Counted from the first letter of the stretch, positions 1 through 9,222 are shown. The stretch is 64,000 nt of DNA from Pontibacter lucknowensis (GCF_900156415.1 NZ_FTNM01000001.1:372001-436000), one strand, 5' to 3'. Notes: a model not told the origin generated them from the letters alone. Program-made: numbers and translations.

Positions 1-1241
1 TCGCCCAGTACGGCTTCAACCGCTCTCACTCCGCCGCTTACTCCGTAGTGGCTTACCAGACCGGCTACCTTAAGGCCCACTACCCTGCCGAGTACATGGC
101 GGCGGTGCTCACCAACAACATGAACGACATCAAAAAGGTGACGTTCTTTATTGAGGAGGCCCGCAAACAAGGGGTGGCCGTGTTGGGTCCGGACGTGAAC
201 GAGTCCTTGCTCAAGTTCAACGTGAACGAACAGGGGCAGATCCGTTTCGGTCTGGCCGCTATCAAAGGCACCGGCGAAGCCGCCGTAGACGCTATCATCT
301 CGGAAAGAGAGAAGAACGGTCCTTATCAGGACATCTTCGACTTCGCGAAGCGCGTGAACCTGCGTGCCGTGAACAAGAAGACCTTTGAAAGTATGGCCCT
401 GGCTGGTGCATTCGACTCGTGGGGGCTCTACCACCGTGCGCAGCTGATGGAAGTACCGGAAGGTGAGAACATCAGCTTGCTGGAGAAGGCGGTGAGGTAT
501 GGTAACAATTACCAGGCAGAGCAACAGGCGGCGCAACAGTCGCTGTTCGGGGGAAGCGCCGCTGTGGCCTCTCCACTACCGAAGATCCCAGAGGTACAGG
601 TATGGACACAGGCCGAAATGCTGCGTCGCGAGAAGGAGGTAGTGGGTTTCTACATTTCGGGCCATCCGCTCGACCAGTTCAAAATGGAGATCGACTCCTA
701 TTGCACTTCCGCTTTGGCCGACATCGCCAACCACAAAAATAAGGATATCAATGTAGCGGGTATGGTATCTGAAGTGGTAATCAGGACGGCGAAGAACGGT
801 AATCCCTTTGCGCTGTTCTCCATCGAAGACTACGACACTACGCTGCAAATGGCACTGTTCGGAGAAGACTACGTGAAGTTCTCTCCATACCTGAAGACGG
901 GGCTGTACCTGTTCATCCGGGGCAAGGTGCAGCTGCGTTACCGCACCGAGGACCAGTGGGAGCTTAAGCCAACCAACATCCAGCTTCTGGGCGACGTGAT
1001 GGACAAGATGGCGCAAGGTGTGCAGTTGAACGTGAATCTGCAGCTCCTTACGCCGAACATAGCCGAAGCCCTGGAAGAAGCCATCGCGACCAGTCCGGGC
1101 CAGAAGCGACTGGAAATCACGCTACACGTGCCGGACGAAAAACTGGTGCTGCCGACTTACTCGCGCAAGTACCGCATTGACCCGAAGGTATTCCTAGGTC
1201 AGGTAAAGGACTTGGGACTGGGGGAGTGTAAACTGCTGTAA
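1..1241 (+). CDS. dnaE: DNA polymerase III subunit alpha, C-terminal part
   Basis: Catalytic subunit of the replicative DNA polymerase; only the last ~413 residues are in the window and the reading frame is open from the left edge (codons start at base 3). The visible part begins with the conserved stretch YGFNRSHSAAYSVVAYQTGY of the finger domain, followed by the helix-hairpin-helix region (around VNKKTFESMALAGAFD). An OB-fold of the tRNA_anti type (starting near INVAGMVSEVV) and a short C-terminal domain complete it. These are the standard C-terminal modules of bacterial DnaE. It ends in TAA with a hairpin just downstream. Base composition is host-like. Identification is secure; the start lies outside the window. 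Confidence 0.96.
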   Translation, partial: AQYGFNRSHSAAYSVVAYQTGYLKAHYPAEYMAAVLTNNMNDIKKVTFFIEEARKQGVAVLGPDVNESLLKFNVNEQGQIRFGLAAIKGTGEAAVDAIISEREKNGPYQDIFDFAKRVNLRAVNKKTFESMALAGAFDSWGLYHRAQLMEVPEGENISLLEKAVRYGNNYQAEQQAAQQSLFGGSAAVASPLPKIPEVQVWTQAEMLRREKEVVGFYISGHPLDQFKMEIDSYCTSALADIANHKNKDINVAGMVSEVVIRTAKNGNPFALFSIEDYDTTLQMALFGEDYVKFSPYLKTGLYLFIRGKVQLRYRTEDQWELKPTNIQLLGDVMDKMAQGVQLNVNLQLLTPNIAEALEEAIATSPGQKRLEITLHVPDEKLVLPTYSRKYRIDPKVFLGQVKDLGLGECKLL

Positions 1242-1303
1242 TGGATTTGAGAACTTGGAGACAAGGGAGATTCAGAGTTAAGTAGACCTGTGTCTTCAGG
1301 TAT

Positions 1304-1337
1304 AGAAAGGTATGCTGCGCAAGTGGCATACCTTTCT
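1304..1337. terminator. Hairpin between convergent genes
   Basis: An inverted repeat (AGAAAGGTATG and its complement CATACCTTTCT around a short loop) lies between the end of dnaE and the end of the convergent minus-strand gene. The T-tract is short, so it is a plausible but weak bidirectional terminator. It contains the AGGTATA motif that is very frequent in this chromosome. Confidence 0.45.
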
Positions 1338-1340
1338 GCT

Positions 1341-1955
1341 TTAAAAGGCATAGCCGAGCGACATACCCAACCGAAGGTCATAAGGTGAGGGTTTGTGGTA
1401 CTCTATCTCTTCCTTCGTATAATTTGATTTGCTGATCAGCTTTTGGTGAAAATGACAACCTATTCCCCAGAACAGATCAATAGTAAAACCTTTAGGCTTC
1501 ACTTGCTGGTATCCCATTATTGCTCCAGCGCCATACCCTGCCCATTGCTCGTACTCCCGGTCGGGTTCGCTGAAAAGCCAAAAACCATTTCCTCCTTCTC
1601 TTTCATTGTGTATGCGCAAGCGGTACTTCAGGTATGGCCCTGCATAAAACCCATTGAGAGATTTGCCCTTCGAATAGAATTTAAAATCGGATGTGATCGC
1701 ATACGTCGAAGAAAAATCGTCTTTCATCAAAGTGAGTCGCCTCGGATAAGCGGTAGCTGTTAATGCCCCTGCAAAATGTGGGGTGATATGCCGCTCATAA
1801 GACACATTGAATGACCCAATAAACAGAGGTATTATATTAAGCTTAAATGCATTGGGCCTTTGTAGTTTACTATCTTCTCCCTCGATATCTTGCGCGCAGA
1901 CTCCCCGGGTTATAAGTAGGAACAGAAACAAAGCTAAAGTGCACCTAGTCTTCAT
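1341..1955 (-). CDS. Secreted beta-barrel protein, DUF3575-like
   Basis: 204 residues. A clear signal peptide (MKTRCTLALFLFLLITRGVCAQ) precedes a mature part built of alternating aromatic/polar strands, with repeated GFYAGPYLKYR and GYGAGAIMGYQQ-like segments and a C-terminal ...LGYAF ending in Phe, as in outer-membrane beta-barrels. This pattern resembles the DUF3575 family of small Bacteroidota outer-membrane proteins. The function is unknown; it is convergent with dnaE and monocistronic. The family assignment is by eye and could be another porin-like family. Confidence 0.65.
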   Translation of the reverse strand: MKTRCTLALFLFLLITRGVCAQDIEGEDSKLQRPNAFKLNIIPLFIGSFNVSYERHITPHFAGALTATAYPRRLTLMKDDFSSTYAITSDFKFYSKGKSLNGFYAGPYLKYRLRIHNEREGGNGFWLFSEPDREYEQWAGYGAGAIMGYQQVKPKGFTIDLFWGIGCHFHQKLISKSNYTKEEIEYHKPSPYDLRLGMSLGYAF

Positions 1956-2236
1956 CGAGTCATCGGGTTGTAAGCTTTATAAAATCAAAATACCTATAAT
2001 TCAATAATTGTCATTATAACTTATATTAACTAAAGATAATATATTGAGTTGTTGCAAAGTCCTTTTTATGCTTCATTTTTCTCGCTGTCTTGCGCATGCA
2101 ACTTTTATCAGCAACATTTGTTTATACAAATAAATATACCCTCGCCTTGCAAATCCGTATGTATAAATTCTAAATTTGCAGGGGGAATAACCCGATAACA
2201 GGACAGCTTGTCAGACAAACACAGTTTGGGCTCAAA

Positions 2237-2267
2237 TTTGAGAAGCTAGTAAATGTTACTATATTTA
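2237..2267 (+). promoter_or_regulatory. Bacteroidota-type promoter of trxA
   Basis: TTTG (2237-2240) and TATATTTA (2260-2267) are separated by exactly 19 bases, matching the Bacteroidota housekeeping sigma consensus TTTG-N19-TAnnTTTG except for the last base. It lies 35 bases upstream of the thioredoxin start codon. Confidence 0.55.
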
Positions 2268-2301
2268 AAACACAGAATTTAACCAACAAAACGTTAAAGT
2301 T

Positions 2302-2628
2302 ATGGCTAACAAAGCATTAGAAATCACTGACGCTAATTTTGATGAGATCATCAATTCAGATAAACCAGTATTGGTAGACTTTTGGGCAGAGTGGTGCGGT
2401 CCGTGCCGCATGGTAGGCCCGATCGTAGAAGAGCTGGCTGGCGAGTACGAAGGCAAAGCCGTGATCGGTAAGGTAGACGTAGACGCCAACCCACAGACAT
2501 CTGCCAAGTTTGGCATCCGCAGCATCCCGACACTGCTCGTTTTCAAGAACGGACAAGTGGTGGACAAGCAGGTGGGCGCTGTGCCAAAGAACGTTCTGGC
2601 TCAGAAGCTAGACGCTCAGATGGCCTAA
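2302..2628 (+). CDS. trxA: Thioredoxin
   Basis: Small cytoplasmic dithiol-disulfide oxidoreductase that reduces protein disulfides and is recharged by thioredoxin reductase. At 108 residues it is the normal length for TrxA. The active site WCGPC is at residues 31-35, preceded by the typical VDFWAE; the cis-Pro loop (RSIPTLLVF) and the C-terminal helix are present. It has its own promoter-like sequence and a strong terminator downstream, so it is probably transcribed alone. Identification is secure. Confidence 0.97.
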   Translation: MANKALEITDANFDEIINSDKPVLVDFWAEWCGPCRMVGPIVEELAGEYEGKAVIGKVDVDANPQTSAKFGIRSIPTLLVFKNGQVVDKQVGAVPKNVLAQKLDAQMA

Positions 2629-2644
2629 TCATCCATCTAATTAT

Positions 2645-2691
2645 AAAAAGGCAGAAGCCTCTTCCATTCAGGAGAGGCTTCTGCCTTTTTT
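2645..2691 (+). terminator. Rho-independent terminator after trxA
   Basis: A long near-perfect hairpin (AAAAAGGCAGAAGCCTCT paired with AGAGGCTTCTGCCTTTTT) ends in a T-run 17 bases after the trxA stop. It is symmetrical enough to serve the convergent DUF421 gene as well. Confidence 0.9.
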
Positions 2692-2707
2692 ATGCTGCGT
2701 ATATGCT

Positions 2708-3205
2708 TCAGGAATCTTTCTTGATAATAGTAATGTCACCACTGCGTTCCAGGCAGGCGTATTCAATTTCGTCTCTGCTTGTCACTCCCCCCTGTCGCAT
2801 GGCCTCCTCCAGATCATTTTCCGTCAGGTTATTTTCTTTCAGTTTATCTCCCAGCACCTCCCCATGCTTAACGAGCATTACAGGCCGGCCTTTGATGAAG
2901 TTACCTAAAGGCCCGGAAGTACTAAAGGCGAGAAAAGCCAGAAACCGGTGTAGCAGCACTAAAACCAGTGCCGCACAAAGTGTGGGAAAGAATGGTGAAT
3001 TACCTGTGATGGCACGGCTCAGAACAGAGCCATAGATGATGCCCAACACGATGTCAAAGGCTGTATGCTTACCAAAGATACGTTTGCTGCCAATCCGCAT
3101 GATGACCAGAGCGGCAATGAAAACGACCACCGCCCGTATGGACATTTGCCACCAGGTTAGTCTGTCTTCTCCTGTTCCGAGAATAATTTCGAAAAAATTC
3201 TCCAT
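2708..3205 (-). CDS. DUF421 (YetF-like) membrane protein
   Basis: 165 residues. Hydrophobic segments near residues 24-42 and 55-95 are followed by a soluble C-terminal domain with the family hallmark GPLGNFIKGRPVMLVKHGEVL, typical of DUF421/YetF proteins of the inner membrane. The C-terminal SRDEIEYACLERSGDITII is also characteristic. The biochemical role of the family is poorly defined. It stands alone between two terminators/intergenic spaces and has host-like composition. Confidence 0.85.
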   Translation of the reverse strand: MENFFEIILGTGEDRLTWWQMSIRAVVVFIAALVIMRIGSKRIFGKHTAFDIVLGIIYGSVLSRAITGNSPFFPTLCAALVLVLLHRFLAFLAFSTSGPLGNFIKGRPVMLVKHGEVLGDKLKENNLTENDLEEAMRQGGVTSRDEIEYACLERSGDITIIKKDS

Positions 3206-3246
3206 ACTCTCCCAACGGCAGAAGCAGCGGGATTGTTATTAGCCGC

Positions 3247-5175
3247 CTATTGGCACTCACAGAGCTTTTTGTCGAGCTGGCAGAGCATGGCATAATGCTG
3301 CTCCACCTCCTTCATCAGGTTCGTCAGTTGCTTGTTGTAGGCTTGCACCTGCTGCAGACGTGGGTTCTCGGGTTCGTTCTTGGCAAGGGTCTCCAGTTCT
3401 TTGATAGTAGCTGCAAAGGCACTGCTTTTCTCACCCAACTTGGTATAGTACTGGTCCATGCCATTGTCGGAACTGGCCACCGCCACTGCCTGCAGGTTAT
3501 TGTCGAAGCACAGCTGCCAGCGCAGGTGGCGCAGGACCTGCTGTTCGGCCGCACTCTGTAGCTTGCCCATCTCTTTGGTTTCCTCTTTCAACCTGAAGCT
3601 TTCGTAGCGTTTGTTGTAGTCGCTCACCGCATCACGCACCTTTTCACGGCAGCTCAGACAGTTGCTCGTATTGGCCTTGTCTTGCAGGGCATTGCGTATC
3701 GACAGGGTCTCGTCAGAGGCTTGGGCATCGGCCAGTTTCTTCACCTCTTTCTCAAACACTTCACGGTACTGCATGTCCTCCAGCCTCTTGGTCAGGCGCA
3801 CGATGGCCTCCCCCTCAACTGAAGCCGATAGGTAATCGGCACGCGGCAACTCCACCGAAGACAGCCTGGCCAGCGCAGCTTCCCGTTTGGCCGGTGTATC
3901 CCAAGCCTTTGGATTGTTCTCCAGCTCCTGAAGTGTATTCACCAGCAGCTTCGCGTTCTTTAAGTTATGATCAGCATCCAGGTATAGATCCGCATTGGCC
4001 ATTATAGACTCATACTCCGAGCGGAAGATGTTCTTATATGTACTGTTCTTGTCAAATTCCTTCTCACGCGCCTCAAATGCAGTCTTCATGCGCTTGTACT
4101 CCTGCATAATACCAAACAGGTTCTTGGCATTGATTTCCGGAGAGTTATTACGGTAGTTGAGGCGGTAGGCGTTCAGGTTCTGCTTCATCTCGGCAAAGAT
4201 GCGCAGGTACTCTACATACAGTTTCTCCTGACGGTACGTTTCATCGTTCATCAGCTTGGTGTCGTAGGCCGTCTGGATCTTCTGCTTGCGCTTCTCGATC
4301 AGGTCCATGGTCACTTCATCTCCTGTCAGTACATCCACTTTGTAGAGCGACTTGTAATTGGCGACAACGATGTACGGATATTCCTTATAGCCAATAGCAT
4401 CCTCTAACTGCTTCCGATCCAACTTGTTAGAATTTTTACTCAGATAGTCGGCGAGCTTGGCAGGCTTTAGCGTTACAGTCTTCACACTGCCCGGTACCAG
4501 CACGTATACCTTCACGGAATGAAGTCGTGTGTCGAAATCCTGCCCTTCATATAGGCGGATAGTAGAGCTGAACTTGTACTCCTTCTTTTTGGCACGGGAA
4601 CCCAGCAGGTTACCAAATTCGCCCACCAGCGACATAACCGCTACTGACGGGTTGGTCAGATTAGACAAGCTCACCAGCTGACTGGCCACCAGATTAAATA
4701 CCTGGTCTCCATCCTGATTGGTAACCGCTTTGGCATTAATGGCTGCGTCGATACTGTTCTGGGCAGAGGTGAGCGGCATCTTGTCGATGATGCGCACCAC
4801 TTCCAAATGATCGCTCACTTGCGTATGGTAGTCGTTTTTATCTGTATTGATATGAAAGTTGAAGAGCGGATACACGATCTGGTCGTTACCGAAGAGCTTC
4901 AGGTTCTTGAGCTGTGCCGTAATGAAGAGATACTCCAGTTCGTAGGCATAGTTTTTCTTGCTTTTTTTCTTCACCCCCGACTCTAACTCATTGAGCACAC
5001 GGTTGAATTGCCCACCATTATAGAGGTAAATGTCAGTAGAGAGGTACTGCCACTCGTCCGAAAATTCAAATTTATCGTTGTAACTATAACCCAGTCTGGT
5101 TTCGATGTTCTGCTGGGCGAAGGCCTGGTGGCTAAGTACCAGCGCCATCACAAAGAGTGAGAAAATTTTCTTCAT
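3247..5175 (-). CDS. Exported hypothetical protein, 642 aa
   Basis: A signal peptide (MKKIFSLFVMALVLSHQAFAQQ) is followed by a mature part rich in charged helices. The centre (about residues 290-480) is strongly helical and probably coiled-coil. Two cysteine clusters are visible: NCLSCREKV near residue 505 and the C-terminal LCQLDKKLCECQ, suggesting disulfides or metal binding in the periplasm. I do not recognise the family. The gene starts divergently from the small exported protein at 5322 and ends 41 bases before the DUF421 gene. No function is proposed. Confidence 0.75.
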   Translation of the reverse strand: MKKIFSLFVMALVLSHQAFAQQNIETRLGYSYNDKFEFSDEWQYLSTDIYLYNGGQFNRVLNELESGVKKKSKKNYAYELEYLFITAQLKNLKLFGNDQIVYPLFNFHINTDKNDYHTQVSDHLEVVRIIDKMPLTSAQNSIDAAINAKAVTNQDGDQVFNLVASQLVSLSNLTNPSVAVMSLVGEFGNLLGSRAKKKEYKFSSTIRLYEGQDFDTRLHSVKVYVLVPGSVKTVTLKPAKLADYLSKNSNKLDRKQLEDAIGYKEYPYIVVANYKSLYKVDVLTGDEVTMDLIEKRKQKIQTAYDTKLMNDETYRQEKLYVEYLRIFAEMKQNLNAYRLNYRNNSPEINAKNLFGIMQEYKRMKTAFEAREKEFDKNSTYKNIFRSEYESIMANADLYLDADHNLKNAKLLVNTLQELENNPKAWDTPAKREAALARLSSVELPRADYLSASVEGEAIVRLTKRLEDMQYREVFEKEVKKLADAQASDETLSIRNALQDKANTSNCLSCREKVRDAVSDYNKRYESFRLKEETKEMGKLQSAAEQQVLRHLRWQLCFDNNLQAVAVASSDNGMDQYYTKLGEKSSAFAATIKELETLAKNEPENPRLQQVQAYNKQLTNLMKEVEQHYAMLCQLDKKLCECQ

Positions 5176-5321
5176 AAAATACGTAAAGCCGTTACAGGGG
5201 CGAATTCAGGTATAGCTTTTGCTTCTGAACCTAACGTTAAGACTTGAGATTAAGTGCCTTATCGGATTGCAAAAATACATATCCGGTCAGTTTTTTTTTA
5301 AAATAAAGGAGTACAAAAACC

Positions 5322-5714
5322 ATGCTCAGAATACTATTAATGGCAGTTGCCATCACCTTATCCCAAAGTGCACTGCAGCCGGCTGCTGCGCAAGATGCTT
5401 ATGAACGCAATGGGACTTACGAAACCATGTCAGAGGATCAAAAAGTGCAGAAGCTGCTTGCGTATATCCGCAACCTCGAAGGTGCCACTTTTATACGCGA
5501 CAACAGTGAATTTTCACCTGAAAAGGCTGCCGGGCATTTGTCTTCAAAATGGAAGAAGCATGCTTCAAGAGTAAAAACAGCTGAGGGATTCGTCACGGAA
5601 CTGGCCTCACAATCTTCTTCAGGTACGCCTTACAGCATACGGTTCGCTGACGGCAGCACCAGTACAACCCGCGACGTACTGCTTCGTCAACTGCGCGACC
5701 TGCGTGTTGAGTAA
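5322..5714 (+). CDS. Exported DUF5329-like protein
   Basis: 130 residues with a signal peptide ending near AAAQ. The mature part has the pattern KVQKLLAYIRNLEGATFIRD, then SPEKAAGHLSSKWKKHASRVKTAEGFV and TPYSIRFADG. This matches what I know of DUF5329, a small periplasmic family of unknown function. The ATG at 5322 starts a proper signal peptide. It is followed 82 bases later by the SpoIIAA-like gene in the same direction, so the two may be cotranscribed. Confidence 0.75.
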   Translation: MLRILLMAVAITLSQSALQPAAAQDAYERNGTYETMSEDQKVQKLLAYIRNLEGATFIRDNSEFSPEKAAGHLSSKWKKHASRVKTAEGFVTELASQSSSGTPYSIRFADGSTSTTRDVLLRQLRDLRVE

Positions 5715-5796
5715 GACCAGAACTGTACAAAAACAGGTATAAGTATAGTAAAAGCATAATACTATACTGGAACGCAGTCATCGCCGTTACGTATTT

Positions 5797-6186
5797 ATGA
5801 CGACAAACCTGATCCCAATGCTACAGTTACTTGAAGAGTCGCGAGACGAGTTGGTTGCTTTTCGTCTGGCAGGAAGTATAGACCGCCATGACTATGATGT
5901 GATGCTTCCGATACTGGAGGAAAAAATCAAGCAGTATGGTAAGATACGGGTATATGCTGAATTGCAGGATGCCGAGGAAATTTCCCTTCAGGCACTTTGG
6001 GAGGACCTGAAGTTTGATTTCCGCCACGCTGCTGATTTTAAGAAAGTCGCGCTGGTGGGCAACCGCAAGTGGCTGGACTGGCTCACCGTCATGGCAAGCC
6101 CTTTTACTACGGCAAAGGTAAAGCACTTTGAAGTACCCGACCGCGACAAGGCATTGGAGTGGGTGAAGGCGGACGAAGCGCAATAA
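5797..6186 (+). CDS. SpoIIAA-like STAS-domain protein
   Basis: 129-residue soluble protein. The layout is DELVAFRLAGSIDRHDYDVMLPILEEKIKQYGKIRVYAEL, then FDFRHAADFKKVALVGNRKWLDWL and a C-terminal KHFEVPDRDKALEWV. These are the landmarks of the SpoIIAA-like (STAS-fold) family found singly in many bacteria. The family is thought to be regulatory or lipid-binding; no partner kinase or sigma gene is adjacent. A strong terminator follows. Confidence 0.85.
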   Translation: MTTNLIPMLQLLEESRDELVAFRLAGSIDRHDYDVMLPILEEKIKQYGKIRVYAELQDAEEISLQALWEDLKFDFRHAADFKKVALVGNRKWLDWLTVMASPFTTAKVKHFEVPDRDKALEWVKADEAQ

Positions 6187-6198
6187 GCAAAATTAAAT

Positions 6199-6240
6199 AA
6201 AAAGAGAGGCAGCCAGAACGCTGGCTGCCTCTCTTTTTAT
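6199..6240 (+). terminator. Rho-independent terminator
   Basis: The hairpin AAAGAGAGGCAGCCAG / CTGGCTGCCTCTCTTT with a short ACG-type loop and T-tail lies 12 bases after the stop of the SpoIIAA-like gene. TATACCT overlaps its end. Confidence 0.9.
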
Positions 6241-6515
6241 ACCTGTCCCTGCCTTGTGCTGAGGCTCATATCTTGTCCTATTCTGTATCCAAAGCCCTTC
6301 ATCACTCTCTTCTGCGCACAAAAACCTCCCCGAAAAAATATTTATGAGCAAGCTGCTCAGAATATATAGATTTAGCACAATATTTGCTTTTAAACTGAAG
6401 CTGTCGAAGGGGGAAATTTAAGATCAGCTATACTTTAGAAGCGGCATTTTTCGTTTTGTCCCATAGTTGCCAGTAAAAATCAATTACAAACAACACAAAC
6501 AACAATCAAACACAC

Positions 6516-7232
6516 ATGAAATCTAATTTCACAAAAGCATCTCTATCACTGCTACTATGCGGCGCCCTGATGTCTTCCTGCGTTTCCTCCAAAAAGTACG
6601 ACGAGCTGAAAGCCAGCAAAGAGGCTTTGGAGCGCGAGCAGGCAGCCAGCCGTGACAAGGAAAAAGAACTGAGCAGCACGCTGCGAGAGCGTGAGCAGAA
6701 ACTGGCCGAATTAGAGCGTGCCATGAATGACCAGAAAAAAGTGCTGGACAACCTGCGCAATGAAGTGAACGGTGCGCTTTCTGGTTTCAACCAGGGTGAC
6801 CTGAGCGTGAACATCAAAGATGGCAAGGTATACGTTTCGATGTCTGACAAACTGCTTTTTGCTACAGGCAGCACCAAAGTGAACAACACCGGCAAACAGG
6901 CCCTGGATCAGCTGGTAGACGTGCTGAAGAAAAATCAGAGCGTAGGCGTGATGGTAGAAGGCCACACCGATGACGTGGAGGTAAGACCGGGCACAAAGGA
7001 CATCGCCGACAACTGGGACCTGAGCGTACTGCGTGCCACAGAGATCACCCGCCTGATGGCGCAGCGTGGCCTGTCACCTGACCGCATCACGCCAGCCGGC
7101 CGTGCTTATTTCCAGCCGGTTGACACAGGCCGTTCCGCTACTGCAAAAGCCAAGAACCGCCGTACAGAGATCATCCTGACACCTGACTTTACTGAGATTT
7201 ACAAGATACTGGGCATCCAGTCGATGAAGTAA
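6516..7232 (+). CDS. OmpA-family lipoprotein
   Basis: 238 residues. A lipoprotein signal with lipobox LMSSC near residue 22 is followed by a heptad-rich, highly charged coiled coil (about 28-85). An OmpA C-terminal peptidoglycan-binding domain (about 100-230) completes it. Hallmarks are VEGHTDDVEV, NWDLSVLRATEI and KNRRTEIILTP; the Asp and Arg residues that bind diaminopimelate are present. It probably tethers the outer membrane to peptidoglycan. Transcribed alone, with a terminator downstream. Confidence 0.93.
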   Translation: MKSNFTKASLSLLLCGALMSSCVSSKKYDELKASKEALEREQAASRDKEKELSSTLREREQKLAELERAMNDQKKVLDNLRNEVNGALSGFNQGDLSVNIKDGKVYVSMSDKLLFATGSTKVNNTGKQALDQLVDVLKKNQSVGVMVEGHTDDVEVRPGTKDIADNWDLSVLRATEITRLMAQRGLSPDRITPAGRAYFQPVDTGRSATAKAKNRRTEIILTPDFTEIYKILGIQSMK

Positions 7233-7251
7233 TCCCTATACCTTATAATCA

Positions 7252-7289
7252 GAAAAGGCCGCTACTCAATTTGATTATCGGCCTTTTTT
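7252..7289. terminator. Bidirectional terminator
   Basis: AAAAGGCCG and CGGCCTTTT pair around an 18-base loop, followed by a T-run, between the convergent OmpA-lipoprotein and DUF6141-like genes. Confidence 0.75.
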
Positions 7290-7303
7290 ATACCTCTACT
7301 TAT

Positions 7304-7828
7304 CTACCCGGCTATACCTTTGCCTGAGGCCTTGCCCTGCTCTATGGCCTGGAATAGCTCCTTTGACCGCTGAGAGCCGATCAGGAGCGGCTGTGTATTG
7401 TAAAAGCGTAACAATATCCCTTCCCTGCCCGACGTGCTGTAGGCCTTACCCTTTGCTCCCCATCGGATTCCCCAGCCGCCGTATTCCCCAATCGGGTTAT
7501 AGGTTACTCTCTCAAAGTCGCGCACGGTGTGCAAAGGTATACGGACAGGCTTCAGATGAAAAGGGCGGAAACGCACTTGTAGCATACCTGGCAACACTTC
7601 TGTCGTCAGGGTCATGTAATAGAAAAAGAAAGGGAGCCCGAAGCTGATCAGCGCCAGCATCAGACTCAGCTGTATATCCGTGACAGGCCTGTTGCCGAAG
7701 GCGCCACCCAGCACTACCTGGTAAACAAAGCCTGCCCAAAAGACAGCTGCTATACCTAGTATAAGTGCCCACAGCCAGAACTGCTTAAAACGCTGTTTTT
7801 CCCGGAACAAGATGCGTTGCTCTTCCAT
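7304..7828 (-). CDS. Two-TM membrane protein, DUF6141-like
   Basis: 174 residues with two hydrophobic segments (about 17-38 and 53-72). A soluble C-terminal domain contains RYNPIGEYGGWGIRWG-like and SGREGILLRFYNTQPLLIGSQRS segments. The GGWGIR...ILL....L.IGSQ pattern is typical of PH-like domains in DUF6141-type proteins. The function is unknown. It ends 15 bases from a shared terminator and starts about 70 bases downstream of the cystathionine gamma-synthase gene on the same strand, so read-through is possible. Confidence 0.75.
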   Translation of the reverse strand: MEEQRILFREKQRFKQFWLWALILGIAAVFWAGFVYQVVLGGAFGNRPVTDIQLSLMLALISFGLPFFFYYMTLTTEVLPGMLQVRFRPFHLKPVRIPLHTVRDFERVTYNPIGEYGGWGIRWGAKGKAYSTSGREGILLRFYNTQPLLIGSQRSKELFQAIEQGKASGKGIAG

Positions 7829-7898
7829 CTATACCTGATGCAAATAGCCGCCCCACGGGTGAGCGGAACGGCTATACCTGTCTGTTTCTGAATACTAA

Positions 7899-9038
7899 TT
7901 AACCAATGGCCTGCTCCAGATCCGCCAGCAGATCTTCAATGTCCTCTATACCTACGCTCAGGCGAATCAGCGAGTCACTCAGGCCCGCTTTCAGCCGCTC
8001 AGCACTGGGTATGCTGGCATGGGTCATAGAGGCCGGGTGGCCACAGAGCGACTCCACGCCGCCCAGAGACTCTGCCAGCGAGAAGTACCTGAAGCGCTCC
8101 AGTGTAGCGATTGCATCTTCCATCCTGTCACCCTTCAGCGCAAACGAAACCATACCGCCATAGGATCGCATCTGCTCTTTGGCTATCTGGTGGCTCGGAT
8201 GATCCGGCAAGCCAGGCCACAGCACTTTCTCCACCTTCGGGTGATTTATGAGATACTGCGCTACAGCACGGCCATTTTCGCAGTGGCGCTCCATGCGGAT
8301 GTGCAGCGTCTTGATGCCGCGCAGTACCAGAAAGCAGTCCTGAGGGCCAGGCGTGCCGCCGCAGGCATTCTGGATGAAGGCCAGCTTCTCGTGCAGCTCG
8401 TCGTCCTTCACGATCACGGCACCCATCACTACGTCGGAGTGGCCCGCCATGTACTTGGTTAGCGAGTGCATCACAATGTCAGCCCCCAGGTCGAGTGGGT
8501 TCTGCAGGTATGGAGTCGCGAAGGTGTTGTCGGCCACCAGCAGCAGGTTGTGCTTTTTGGAGATGGCAGCGCAGCCTTTGATATCGATGATGTTGAGCAG
8601 CGGGTTGGTGGGCGTCTCTACCCAGATCATGCGGGTATTCTCGTTCACCAGCGCCTCTACCTTGCTCAGGTCGCTCATGTCAGTGAAGTGGAATTTGATG
8701 CCGTAGTTCTGAAATATTTTTGTGAAGATGCGGTAGCTGCCGCCATACAGGTCGTTGGTGGAGATCACCTCGTCACCCGGCTTCAGCATTTTGATAATGG
8801 CATCGATGGCAGCCATACCTGAAGCGAAGCAAAGGCCATGCTTGCCGTTCTCGAGCTCAGCCAGGGCATTTTGCAGAGCCGTCCGTGTCGGGTTGTGGGT
8901 GCGGGAGTACTCGTAGCCTTTATGGTCACCCGGCGACTTCTGCACGTAGGTAGAGGTCTGGTAAATGGGTGTCATGATAGCGCCCGTGCTTGGGTCCGGC
9001 TCCACACCGGCATGTATAGCTTTTGTTCCAAATTTCAT
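7899..9038 (-). CDS. metB: Cystathionine gamma-synthase / gamma-lyase type PLP enzyme
   Basis: 379 residues, the normal length for the Cys/Met-metabolism PLP family. Visible motifs are YSRTHNPTRTALQNALAELE, the glycine-rich FASGMAAI, VETPTNPLL and the PLP-lysine site HSLTKYMAGHSD. GVESLCGHPASMTHA near the C-terminus completes the set. Enzymes of this kind make cystathionine from activated homoserine and cysteine or cleave it; sequence alone does not separate synthase from lyase, so metB is a best guess. No other methionine gene is adjacent. Confidence 0.88.
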   Translation of the reverse strand: MKFGTKAIHAGVEPDPSTGAIMTPIYQTSTYVQKSPGDHKGYEYSRTHNPTRTALQNALAELENGKHGLCFASGMAAIDAIIKMLKPGDEVISTNDLYGGSYRIFTKIFQNYGIKFHFTDMSDLSKVEALVNENTRMIWVETPTNPLLNIIDIKGCAAISKKHNLLLVADNTFATPYLQNPLDLGADIVMHSLTKYMAGHSDVVMGAVIVKDDELHEKLAFIQNACGGTPGPQDCFLVLRGIKTLHIRMERHCENGRAVAQYLINHPKVEKVLWPGLPDHPSHQIAKEQMRSYGGMVSFALKGDRMEDAIATLERFRYFSLAESLGGVESLCGHPASMTHASIPSAERLKAGLSDSLIRLSVGIEDIEDLLADLEQAIG

Positions 9039-9204
9039 AGGTTTATTTTTTGATAATGGCTTGTTGCAAGTTAGTAATTTTACCTTTCGGGAGTTGGATG
9101 GCGCCAGGAAGCTTCACGCTGCCTGGCACATATCTTTAAATTTTGTTGCCCGTACCGCTATCTACGTATACCTTCAGCAAATCCTTGCCTGAAAGGCTTT
9201 ATCT
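9039..9204 (-). promoter_or_regulatory. Leader of the metB-like gene with a small hairpin
   Basis: The 166-base region between the divergent metB-like and TVP38 genes contains, on the minus strand, a GCCAGG...CCTGGC hairpin and an AT-rich stretch close to the start codon. I looked for SAM-riboswitch signatures and do not see them. It probably carries both divergent promoters. Confidence 0.3.
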
Positions 9205-9222
9205 TTGACCAAAACACCTGTT

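Noticed and set aside
9039..9204. SAM riboswitch before the metB-like gene
   Set aside because: Only a small hairpin is present; the conserved core of known SAM riboswitches is not visible.
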